A DNA stretch of 8,253 bases from Candidatus Bathyarchaeota archaeon (lineage in GTDB: Archaea; Thermoproteota; Bathyarchaeia; Bathyarchaeales; Bathyarchaeaceae). Made by a program: the position numbers and the translations under genes. Below the pieces are notes generated by a model that did not search any database, had not been told where the DNA came from, and saw nothing but the letters and a program-made list of their open reading frames with translations. Shown here one piece after another: positions 1-5,612 of the stretch (position 1 is its first letter; every line of letters starts with the position of its first letter). The stretch lies in the NCBI GenBank assembly GCA_020356305.1, contig CP070636.1, positions 1,285,639-1,293,891 of the forward strand, written 5' to 3'.

Positions 1-234
1 AGAGATATTGTGATGAAAGTTGTTTATCCATCCGCAAGGACAAAGGAGTTGAAGGTTGAAAAGATTATGTCCAAAAGCTTGGTGACTTGTAGTCTCAACT
101 CTACTGTGCTTGATGTTGTGAAAATTATGAAAAACAAGCATCTAAGACGGATACCAATTGTAGACAAGAAAAACAAGCTTGTGGGATTAGTCACAGATTT
201 TGATCTAGCGTTACTTGGATGGGACTTTCAGTAA
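1..234 (+). CDS. CBS-domain protein, C-terminal part (5' end outside window)
   Basis: The frame is open from base 1 and ends at TAA 232-234. It reads RDIV just before the GTG/ATG at 10/13, and RDIV is the usual ending of a first CBS motif ([T/E]RDIV), so the gene almost certainly starts upstream and the internal GTG and ATG are not its start. The visible 77 residues hold one full CBS motif: VEKIMSKSLVTCSLNSTVLD, then a helix with KIMKNKHLRRIPIVD, then KLVGLVTDFDLALL. Small archaeal proteins with paired CBS motifs commonly bind adenosyl ligands such as AMP, ATP or SAM and act as energy or ligand sensors. The ligand here cannot be read from sequence. No C-terminal extension follows, so a simple CBS-pair protein is likely, but an N-terminal fused domain cannot be excluded. 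Confidence 0.9.
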   Translation, partial: RDIVMKVVYPSARTKELKVEKIMSKSLVTCSLNSTVLDVVKIMKNKHLRRIPIVDKKNKLVGLVTDFDLALLGWDFQ

Positions 235-314
235 TTCTCTGTCCGGTGGCTTCAACGGCCTTACTTTCATTGTGCCCACAGAACTCCGAATCGGCATTTG
301 CTTCACCGCGTTGA

Positions 315-332
315 GCACGCATGCGCGCGCAC
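315..332. other. Alternating purine-pyrimidine tract (possible Z-DNA former)
   Basis: Eighteen consecutive bases alternate purine and pyrimidine, including the 10-bp palindrome TGCGCGCGCA at 322-331. It lies in the 216-nt spacer between the CBS gene and the DUF3795 gene. Similar GCGCGC cores lie in other spacers of this window (999-1008 and 7660-7669). The alternation is seen directly; a structural role is inference. Confidence 0.5.
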
Positions 333-350
333 TGGAACCATAAGGTCCAG
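332..350 (+). repeat. Small inverted repeat / hairpin with ATAA loop
   Basis: CTGG-A-ACC at 332-339 pairs with GGT-CCAG at 344-350, giving seven base pairs with one bulged A around the loop ATAA. It directly follows the alternating GC tract. No T-run follows, so it is not an obvious terminator of the CBS gene; it could be a 3'-end structure or chance. Confidence 0.35.
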
Positions 351-399
351 CAAAATTGGATAACAACTGTGCTAGGTAGGTTCGCCCAGTTTTCGTATT

Positions 400-446
400 A
401 CTTATTAGGCAGCCCTTAGGTTACTTTTCATTTCAAAAAGTGGTGA
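400..446 (+). promoter_or_regulatory. Candidate promoter and ribosome site of the DUF3795 gene
   Basis: ACTTATTAG at 400-408 is TATA-like, and the same nine bases occur at 7736-7744 before the transporter gene. A start about 25 nt downstream, near 429, would leave a leader of about 22 nt. That leader contains GTGGTGA (440-446), a Shine-Dalgarno match ending 4 nt before the ATG at 451. The ribosome site supports the start choice; the TATA assignment is weaker. Confidence 0.4.
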
Positions 447-450
447 CGTT

Positions 451-915
451 ATGGCAGAAACAGATCCAACCAACCTTGTTAGTTACTGCGGTCTCTTCTG
501 TAACGCTTGTGGAATCCGTCAAGGAAAAATAAAAACTGCTGTTAACAACCTTCGTGACATTATTGCTGTCTATGGCTTTGACAAACTCATGCCGGAACTC
601 GCTGAGTGGGAACCAAGCTTCCGACACTACAACGAATTCTATCAGGTAATGGACGGTTTGGTCAAAATGTTTGGCAGCTGCCCGGGATGTCTTCAAGGCG
701 GGGGAGACCCAAACTGCAAGGTAAGGTCATGTACAAAACAAAAGGGTTATCGAACCTGTGCTGAGTGCAGTGAAGCCGAAGCATGTGAAACTCTGGCTCC
801 CTATCGCGAAGGCTACGGACTTGCCACAGCACTTCAAAGCATTAGACAAGACGGCATAGAAGGGTATGCCAAGAAGATGCTGAAAAAAGTAGACGAGGGA
901 TACAGGTATACCTAG
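451..915 (+). CDS. DUF3795 family cysteine-rich protein
   Basis: This 154-residue soluble protein has ten cysteines in the arrangement typical of DUF3795: an N-terminal YCGLFCNACGI (C13, C17, C20), then CPGC (C77, C80), C89, C94, and TCAECSEAEAC (C103, C106, C112). Such spacing is typical of zinc or iron-sulfur binding; the function of the family is not established as far as I know. The middle (about residues 28-72) is cysteine-free and helical, with EWEPSFRHYNEFYQVM. The C-terminal 40 residues (ATALQSIRQDGIEGYAKKML) match the family's usual helical end. The ATG at 451 is preceded by GGTGA at 4 nt, which supports it as the start. It appears to be a single-gene unit, with about 300 nt to the next gene on the same strand. 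No membrane segment or signal peptide is visible. Which metal it binds, if any, cannot be told from sequence. Confidence 0.88.
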   Translation: MAETDPTNLVSYCGLFCNACGIRQGKIKTAVNNLRDIIAVYGFDKLMPELAEWEPSFRHYNEFYQVMDGLVKMFGSCPGCLQGGGDPNCKVRSCTKQKGYRTCAECSEAEACETLAPYREGYGLATALQSIRQDGIEGYAKKMLKKVDEGYRYT

Positions 916-1112
916 AAACGCATGTACAACACAGGGCACTTTGACCTTCACCTTAATGACTAGAAATATCCATGCTCCCGCTTCTCCATTCTCGAGCCTG
1001 CGCGCGCTCAGTGCTAGTTAATGTTCGCGGAAAAATGGAAGAATTAAGGTGCACGACATCTAGAACGTTGTTTTGCAAGCTACAAATATGAACGTGTATT
1101 CATCTGTATTCT

Positions 1113-1141
1113 GGAGGTGGATCTGTAGTCTCTCCACCTTC
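1113..1141. repeat. Inverted repeat upstream of the methyltransferase
   Basis: AGGTGGA (1115-1121) is the exact reverse complement of TCCACCT (1133-1139), with an 11-nt loop. A G-T wobble and a G-C pair extend the stem to nine. The 3' arm runs into the first copy of the 33-bp direct repeat. It may be an RNA hairpin or an operator; the sequence does not decide. Confidence 0.45.
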
Positions 1142-1170
1142 CCACAGTGGAGATATATCCCACCAATTCC
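1138..1170 (+). repeat. 33-bp imperfect direct repeat, copy 1
   Basis: It matches 2065-2096 at 28 of 33 aligned columns, with four mismatches and one gap. Both copies begin CTTCC, carry ACAGTGGA, have an AT-rich near-palindromic centre (here GGAGATATATCC, 1149-1160), and end in AATTCC followed by T-rich sequence. The two copies bracket the methyltransferase gene. A GTG inside this copy (1147) is the farthest-upstream possible start of that gene, which argues that translation really begins later. Confidence 0.7.
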
Positions 1171-1215
1171 ATCTTTCTTATTTCAAGGCATTCCATAGAT
1201 CTGGAGAAGTGGAAA

Positions 1216-2007
1216 ATGGAAGACTTGCCAAAAAGATTGGCGACATCCGATGCAACAAGAATTGCGGAAAGATTGAGAACGATTTCAGCCGGGAGAGTAT
1301 TGGATGTCGCTACAGGCGACGGGGGATTCATCAATACTTTGATGAAAGCTCTGAAGAACTACGATTCTTTCGTGGGAATCGACTATTCCGAAAAAGAAGT
1401 GGAATCTGCGAGGAAGCGGTTTGAAAGACAACCTGTAAAAATAATGGAGATGAATGCTGAAGCTCTGGAATTTGAACATGGTTCTTTTGACACGGTCTGT
1501 ATTTCTTTTTCATTGCATCATCTCGGTGAAACAGACAAAGTGTTGGCTGAAATGAAACGAGTATTGAAATCTGGTGGTTACTTTATTGTCCAAGAGCCAT
1601 TTTGCGACGGAGAACAGACTGAAGCACAGAAAACGGATATACTTCAGCATCATTGGGATGCGAAAATTGATTCTTTGCTAGGGGTCACTCATAATAAAAC
1701 ATTCACCAAACAGAAAATTAGAGACGTTGTTAACAACTTGAAACTAGAAGAGGTTGAGGTCTTCGAATCCACACACTACGTCAAATGCCTATTCTGCGAT
1801 GACAAGTTTGAATGCGAAGACCCGAAAAACGAAAACGTAGTTAACCAGTGTATTGAAGAGATCGACGATAATCTTTGCCGTCTAAAAGAACATCCAGATC
1901 TAAGAATGCAAAATTGTTTGAAGGAAGAAGGAGAAAGACTAAAAGAGAGAATAAAGAAGTTCGGCTCTGCTGAGGCTTCGCATCTGTTCTTTATTGGGAA
2001 AAAATAG
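1216..2007 (+). CDS. Class I SAM-dependent methyltransferase (UbiE/type 11-like)
   Basis: I chose the ATG at 1216 (263 residues) because GGAG lies 9 nt upstream. A GTG at 1147 would add 23 residues, but it falls inside the 33-bp repeat. Residues below count from 1216. Motif I is RVLDVATGDGGF (27-38), the SAM-binding glycine loop. The acidic end of strand 2 is VGIDYSEKE (D56). The motif II region is MNAEALEFEHGSFDTV, with Asn where many relatives have Asp before AEAL. The post-motif region is SLHHLGETDKVLAEMKRVLKSGG. The methyl acceptor is unknown. The C-terminal third carries cysteines at C191, C194, C200, C212, C221 and C234, including CLFCDDKFEC; this could bind a metal or be a substrate region and is unusual for a plain UbiE-type enzyme. 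It ends with a strand, SHLFFIGKK, as such enzymes do. No membrane segment is seen. The gene stands alone, convergent with the signalling operon. Confidence 0.85.
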   Translation: MEDLPKRLATSDATRIAERLRTISAGRVLDVATGDGGFINTLMKALKNYDSFVGIDYSEKEVESARKRFERQPVKIMEMNAEALEFEHGSFDTVCISFSLHHLGETDKVLAEMKRVLKSGGYFIVQEPFCDGEQTEAQKTDILQHHWDAKIDSLLGVTHNKTFTKQKIRDVVNNLKLEEVEVFESTHYVKCLFCDDKFECEDPKNENVVNQCIEEIDDNLCRLKEHPDLRMQNCLKEEGERLKERIKKFGSAEASHLFFIGKK

Positions 2008-2064
2008 TGTTTGCTCAAGATCTCGCTCGCGTTATCATAGAAATTGGAGATGGGGATTTAAACG

Positions 2065-2096
2065 CTTCCGACAGTGGAAATATTTCCCGCAATTCC
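2065..2096 (+). repeat. 33-bp imperfect direct repeat, copy 2
   Basis: This is the partner of 1138-1170. Here the centre is a perfect 12-bp palindrome, GGAAATATTTCC (2076-2087). It lies between the convergent ends of the methyltransferase (stop 2007) and the response regulator (stop 2102), and a seven-T run follows at once (2097-2103). Its placement would suit a terminator element, but copy 1 lies upstream of a gene, so a dispersed genomic repeat is equally possible. Confidence 0.7.
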
Positions 2097-2103
2097 TTTT
2101 TTT
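2097..2103 (+). terminator. T-tract terminator of the methyltransferase
   Basis: Seven consecutive T bases on the plus strand lie 90 nt after the methyltransferase stop and immediately before the facing operon's last codons. Archaeal transcription commonly ends at T-rich tracts of this size. On the minus strand no equivalent T-run follows the response regulator stop. Confidence 0.45.
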
Positions 2104-2632
2104 ATATGTAAAGAATGAGATTAGGTTCAGTTTTTTTCCGCTTTCTTTGTTTGCGAACGGATGAACCTGTATGACGAGCGCGCGTGGTTTCTTGAGTTTT
2201 GCGTAATCGTGTCTTAATCCATTCTGTTATCTTTTCTTGGGTCATCTCTTCAGCTTCACTTTGTTCTATTAGCTTTTTTTCTATAAGCTCTAGAAGTTTC
2301 TCGGGGTTGAAGGGTTTGATGACGTATGCATCTGCACCATAGTTTAGAGCGTCAACAGCGTTTTCTACACTGGGGTATCCGGTGACCATGATTTTCATCA
2401 TTTTGGGCTGTGTCTCGTGTATCGAGTTCAGTAATTTGGTGCCTTCCATATCTGGGAGCTTGATGTCTAAGAGCGCCAAGTTGAAGAATTTGCTTTTTGA
2501 CTTTCTTATTGCCTCTCGTCCATTTTCTGCGGTGTCGGTGGCATATCCGTTTTGCTGGAGAATAGTGTCTAAGGTTTCGCGTATATTTGCATCATCCTCC
2601 ACTATAAGGATGCTGGCCTTATTCTCGGTCAA
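2102..2632 (-). CDS. Stand-alone receiver-domain response regulator
   Basis: The 176-residue protein has a CheY-like receiver at about residues 6-122. The acidic pocket is VEDD (12-14), the phospho-acceptor is D56 in LALLDIKLPDMEG, the switch Thr is T84 in MVTGYPS, and the conserved lysine is K106 in VIKPF. All catalytic positions are intact. After the receiver, a helix with EKITEWIKTRLRKTQ (133-147) is followed by a very basic tail (RKQRKRKK) and no recognisable DNA-binding or enzymatic domain. It probably works by protein contact or as a phosphate shuttle; the basic tail could bind nucleic acid, which is inference. The start is TTG 2632: GGTGA overlapping the kinase's stop lies about 7 nt upstream, and no in-frame ATG lies near. 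It is the last gene of the operon, 10 nt after the kinase. It is likely the kinase's cognate target. Confidence 0.93.
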   Translation of the reverse strand: MTENKASILIVEDDANIRETLDTILQQNGYATDTAENGREAIRKSKSKFFNLALLDIKLPDMEGTKLLNSIHETQPKMMKIMVTGYPSVENAVDALNYGADAYVIKPFNPEKLLELIEKKLIEQSEAEEMTQEKITEWIKTRLRKTQETTRARHTGSSVRKQRKRKKTEPNLILYI

Positions 2633-2642
2633 CGGTTTTCAC

Positions 2643-4712
2643 CTACGTTTCCGGTTGGACAGGCAATTTAACCGTGAAGGTTGAGCCCTTTCCTTCCTCA
2701 CTCTCTGTTTCAATGCTACCGCCGTGGCTGTCGATCAGTTTCTTGCAAGTTGCTAGGCCCATACCCATGCCTTTAGCTCTCGTAGTGAAGAAAGGTGTGA
2801 AAAGCTTCTCCATGTTTTCTTTGGGTATCCCGATGCCTGTGTCTTTGAAACTTACTTCAACAAACTTTTTGGTTTCTTTGGTTGAGACTATCAAAAGGCC
2901 GCCTTTCTCTTCCATAGCTTGTGCTCCGTTGGTAGCCAAGTTCAGAAACACCCGTTCAATCATGTCTCTGTCGACTTCTATTTCTGGAAGACGTCCCAGT
3001 TTCATTATGAGCTCCACGTTCTTCGATGTTTCGACTCGTGAGAGAACCTCCTTGACTATGGCGTTGACATTGTTCTTTTCGAGTCTGGGACGTTTGGTTC
3101 CTGAGAAATCCTGTAGATCTCTTATTATCTTGTCAGCGTAGCTGACCGAATCGTTGATAGTTTGGAGCATTTTCATCGTCTTTCGTGGAATTGACGTAGA
3201 AGAGTCATGGCGTTGTAACTCATTGTTGAGTACGTATGTTGCGTTTTCTATGGATTGTAGAGGGTTTCTTAGGTCGTGTCCTACCATTGTTGCTAGTTCG
3301 CCTATGGCTGCAAGTTTTTCTAGCTTTAGACGTTCTTCCTCCGCTCGTTTTCTCTCGCTTATATCTCGCATAATTGCAAAATCTGCTGGGCGGCCATGAT
3401 AGTTTATGAGTCTGGCGCTTGTCTCAATTGAAATGGTTCTGCCATTTCTACGTGGTATTTTAATTTCACGGAGCGTCGGTACTTTTTCTCCTCGCATTCT
3501 TCCCATGTATAGTTTCTGAATCTCACGGCTAGTTTTCTCGTCCAAAAATTTATCGAAAGAATGACCGATTAATTCTTCTCTTGCATATCCAACAATTTCT
3601 GCAGCTCTCTTATTTACAAAAACTATCTTTGCATCTTGAATTATTACAACTCCATCGCTTGCTTCCTCCACTAGAACAGAATACCTTTTTTCTGACTCCT
3701 TCAATTCTTTAGTTCTTTTTTCAACAAGATCTTCTAACTGTTCTGAATATTGCCTTAGCTTCTTCTCCATCTTCTTTCTTTCTCTCAAGTCTCTAAAAAT
3801 CGATTGTCCACCAACAATTTTGTTTCCTTCGAAAATTGGAGAAGCGCTGATTTCGAATGGGATGGTCTGTCCATTCTTTGTGACTATTTCTACCTCGTAC
3901 GGAGGTGTATTCATCCCCTTAAGTCTCTTTGTGAGAGCTTTCAGTATCTTCTCTTTTGATTCCTGCGTTAATACTTCCGCATCCATGAAGTTTTTTCCGA
4001 TGAGATCTTCCTCCGAGAACCCTGTTATCTCCAATCCCTTTCTGTTGACCAACGTTATCTTGCCGTTTGTGTCGATCCAAACAATTGCGTCGGGAGAAGT
4101 ATCAATATTTGTCTTAAGTCTTTGTTCCTTTTCTATTAGTGCACGCCTGTGCGCGTCTAGTTCCAGCGCAGTTGAAATATGTTGGGCAAGGTTCTTCACT
4201 GACGGAATGAAGTATTCGGCTAGGTCTGTAGAAGACATAGTGAGAGCGCCTATGATCTTTTCGTGCAGCTTTAACGGCGTAACAATGCTTTTCTTATTTT
4301 TGAAGTCTATGATCTTTGACAATAAGTGGACCAATGGTCGTGAAAACAATTCAGTCATCATGTCCCGACTGTCGACTTGGAGGGTTCTTCCCTCACTTAC
4401 AACCTGCCTGTAGATGCTGGATCTGGTCAGGTTGAGCTTGTAGTCTTTCAGCCGTAGCCCAGACACTTTTTCTGCCATCTTCAACGTCTTGGGGGCTATT
4501 GAGCTTCCCACGACTCTAAGTTTCGATCCGTCATCCGTCAACAACACAATGCTCGCATTGTACTGTTTCGAATTTTCAAACTCTTTCATCACGGCTCTGT
4601 AAATGTCAGACTCGTTCAGCAAACCATGAATCTTCAGAGACACTTTTTCTGTGAAGTGAATGATCTGAATTAGGTCACGCGATGGTTTGTCCATCTGTAT
4701 ACGTTCTTCCAC
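2643..4712 (-). CDS. Cytoplasmic GAF-PAS-PAS sensor histidine kinase
   Basis: This is a 689-residue soluble kinase. Residues about 12-190 form a GAF-like domain (SDIYRAVMKEF, SIVTPLKLHEKIIGALTMSS). PAS domain 1 is at about 196-310 (DTSPDAIVWIDTNGKITLVN, with FRDLRERKK as its C-terminal PAC part). A charged coiled-coil linker spans 310-345. PAS domain 2 is at about 345-457 (EASDGVVIIQD, IMRDISERKRAEEE). The HisKA domain carries H479 in VGHDLRNPLQS. The ATPase domain has the N box NLATNGAQAM (591-600), G1 DTGIGIP (624-630), F box FTPFFTT and G2 GMGMGLA (648-654). All catalytic boxes are intact, so it should be active. No transmembrane segment is present, so the signal is probably a cytoplasmic ligand or redox change; neither PAS shows an obvious heme or flavin signature. 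The GTG start at 4712 lies 2 nt after the upstream stop, behind GGGGAAGG; ATG 4694 is the alternative. The tight spacing suggests translational coupling. Confidence 0.95.
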   Translation of the reverse strand: MEERIQMDKPSRDLIQIIHFTEKVSLKIHGLLNESDIYRAVMKEFENSKQYNASIVLLTDDGSKLRVVGSSIAPKTLKMAEKVSGLRLKDYKLNLTRSSIYRQVVSEGRTLQVDSRDMMTELFSRPLVHLLSKIIDFKNKKSIVTPLKLHEKIIGALTMSSTDLAEYFIPSVKNLAQHISTALELDAHRRALIEKEQRLKTNIDTSPDAIVWIDTNGKITLVNRKGLEITGFSEEDLIGKNFMDAEVLTQESKEKILKALTKRLKGMNTPPYEVEIVTKNGQTIPFEISASPIFEGNKIVGGQSIFRDLRERKKMEKKLRQYSEQLEDLVEKRTKELKESEKRYSVLVEEASDGVVIIQDAKIVFVNKRAAEIVGYAREELIGHSFDKFLDEKTSREIQKLYMGRMRGEKVPTLREIKIPRRNGRTISIETSARLINYHGRPADFAIMRDISERKRAEEERLKLEKLAAIGELATMVGHDLRNPLQSIENATYVLNNELQRHDSSTSIPRKTMKMLQTINDSVSYADKIIRDLQDFSGTKRPRLEKNNVNAIVKEVLSRVETSKNVELIMKLGRLPEIEVDRDMIERVFLNLATNGAQAMEEKGGLLIVSTKETKKFVEVSFKDTGIGIPKENMEKLFTPFFTTRAKGMGMGLATCKKLIDSHGGSIETESEEGKGSTFTVKLPVQPET

Positions 4713-4714
4713 CC

Positions 4715-5338
4715 CTAAGCCTTCCCCGTCAAAACTCTTCTTTCGTCAAGTCTTTTCTTGAACTCCTCTATGTAATCTGAAAACTCGCAACCTTTCTTCT
4801 CTTCAAATCTCGAACCAAACTCTTGACATAGATTCTCTACAATCAAACTCTCTATCACAGTCGCCCCTGAACCAAGTAACCTCCTTAAACCGGAAGAAAA
4901 GACCTCTGGGTCCTCCACAATCATTTTTGGCGTTATATGCAAGGTGTTTTTCAGAAAAACTTGAATGGTTCTGGCAGCCTCTTCATTGAAAACTTGCTCC
5001 AGCGTTTCATCTACCGTTCTAAGCAGCAAATTCCCTAGCTCCTTTCTATGTTCGCTTGCGTATCTACGCGTTTCCTCCTGCAATTCGATCCAGCTGACAA
5101 CGTTGTCTTGGATGATAAAAGTTGCTCTCCTTGTCATCGCCTTCTGCAAAAGCAGAATCATTGAGTCTTTTTTGTAGCAGTACGCCTGTGCATCACCTTC
5201 AAACCAAACCTTGCGGTTATTCGTGTCAAGACTCATCACATACGTGTTAATGATTTTCCCTACTTTCACTTCTCGACACCTGATTTCCTGCACACACATT
5301 TTCTTGGTTGCTGCGACAGACATACCTGTCTTTACCAT
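4715..5338 (-). CDS. NitrOD5-like output-domain protein, first gene of the signalling operon
   Basis: This 207-residue soluble protein has two parts. Residues about 15-85 look like a small beta-rich domain (EVKVGKIINTYVMSLDTNNR, KVWFEGDAQAYCY, RRATFIIQDNVVSWIEL) that I do not recognise; it could be an OB-like or ligand-binding fold. Residues about 106-197 resemble NitrOD5, an output domain described from archaeal two-component proteins: TLEQVFNEEAARTIQVFL, then EDPEVFSSGLRRLLGSGATV, IESLIVENLCQEFG, and FSDYIEEFKKRL. I recognise that pattern from memory and have not searched it. No receiver or kinase domain is fused here, so its link to the kinase and receiver comes from the operon: its stop is 2 nt before the kinase start. 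The start is ATG 5338; ATG 5323 or 5299 are also possible, and no clear ribosome site helps to choose. It may be the effector or a signal-binding partner of the kinase. Confidence 0.75.
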   Translation of the reverse strand: MVKTGMSVAATKKMCVQEIRCREVKVGKIINTYVMSLDTNNRKVWFEGDAQAYCYKKDSMILLLQKAMTRRATFIIQDNVVSWIELQEETRRYASEHRKELGNLLLRTVDETLEQVFNEEAARTIQVFLKNTLHITPKMIVEDPEVFSSGLRRLLGSGATVIESLIVENLCQEFGSRFEEKKGCEFSDYIEEFKKRLDERRVLTGKA

Positions 5339-5385
5339 GTTTCAGTATGGAGAGTAGACTCTGCAGATTATCCCAATTTAACCTG
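5339..5385 (-). promoter_or_regulatory. Candidate promoter of the signalling operon
   Basis: On the minus strand TTAAATT (5381-5375) is a TATA-like element about 40 nt before the ATG at 5338, which would give a leader of about 15 nt. No Shine-Dalgarno match precedes the ATG. The same AT-rich patch read on the plus strand (AATTTAA) could also serve a rightward transcript. Confidence 0.35.
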
Positions 5386-5419
5386 TATGAAGTAAGAATC
5401 TGAACTAGGAGTATGTGCT

Positions 5420-5476
5420 ATGAAGTTCCCATGCGAATCCAACACTGGTTCTCTGTGCAACATGCACAGGCGGTAA
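5420..5476 (+). CDS. Possible 18-residue small ORF
   Basis: ATG 5420 opens a frame of 18 codons ending at TAA 5474-5476 and encoding MKFPCESNTGSLCNMHRR. AGGAG at 5407-5411 is a good ribosome site with 8-nt spacing, and an AT-rich patch at 5375-5381 lies about 25 nt before a plausible transcription start, so the order of signals fits a short gene. Against it: the length is within chance range, I know no homologue, and the second half coincides with a perfect dyad whose sequence may be conserved for other reasons. If real, it could be a small cysteine-containing peptide. Treat it as a candidate only. Confidence 0.18.
   Translation: MKFPCESNTGSLCNMHRR
5451..5471. repeat. Dyad symmetry / hairpin in the divergent regulatory region
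   Basis: CTGTGCA (5453-5459) and TGCACAG (5463-5469) are exact reverse complements separated by ACA. One wobble and one C-G pair extend the arms to nine positions. It lies between the divergent promoters of the signalling operon and the membrane protein. A 17-bp dyad of this shape would suit a dimeric regulator; a tight RNA hairpin is the alternative. Confidence 0.5.
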
Positions 5477-5575
5477 TCTGACTTGGACCTAGGCTCTGGC
5501 GAGATGTCCGCGGCAACCCTCTTATTTTTCTATGCATGAAACAATATGTTGTGGCGAAGTGGAGAACAAAGAATT

Positions 5576-5612
5576 CACACTTTTATATAGGAATATGACA
5601 AACAAACCAACA
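5576..5612 (+). promoter_or_regulatory. Archaeal promoter of the membrane protein, leaderless
   Basis: TTTATATA at 5582-5589 is a near-consensus archaeal TATA box centred about 26 nt before the ATG at 5612. Transcription should therefore begin at or next to the start codon, giving a leaderless mRNA. That agrees with the lack of any ribosome site before the ATG. The purine-rich AAAGAA upstream (5567-5572) may contribute a BRE-like element. Confidence 0.7.

Larger units (their letters stand above)
916..1215. other. Gene-poor spacer before the methyltransferase
   Basis: I see no credible gene in these 300 bases. They hold a GC tract (TGCGCGCGCT, 999-1008), an inverted repeat at 1113-1141, the first copy of the 33-bp repeat (1138-1170), and a T-rich stretch with CTTATTT (1177-1183) that could be a TATA element for the methyltransferase. 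The methyltransferase frame stays open back to a GTG at 1147, but that part overlaps the repeat and looks non-coding. Confidence 0.5.

Noticed and set aside
370..400. GGTTCGCCC resembling a tRNA T-loop
   Set aside because: No flanking T-stem, acceptor stem or anticodon arm can be drawn around it.
433..951. Minus-strand frames opposite the DUF3795 gene
   Set aside because: The plus-strand gene has a full cysteine pattern and a ribosome site; the minus frames are shadows.
2674..3141. Plus-strand open frame of 155 codons
   Set aside because: It lies antisense to the ATPase domain of the histidine kinase, whose motifs are intact; the plus-strand product has no recognisable feature.
3820..4413. 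Plus-strand open frame of 197 codons
   Set aside because: Antisense to the GAF and first PAS domains of the kinase; composition is that of a reverse-strand shadow.
5536..5598. 20-codon plus-strand frame before the membrane protein
   Set aside because: No ribosome site, and it overlaps the TATA box of the downstream gene.
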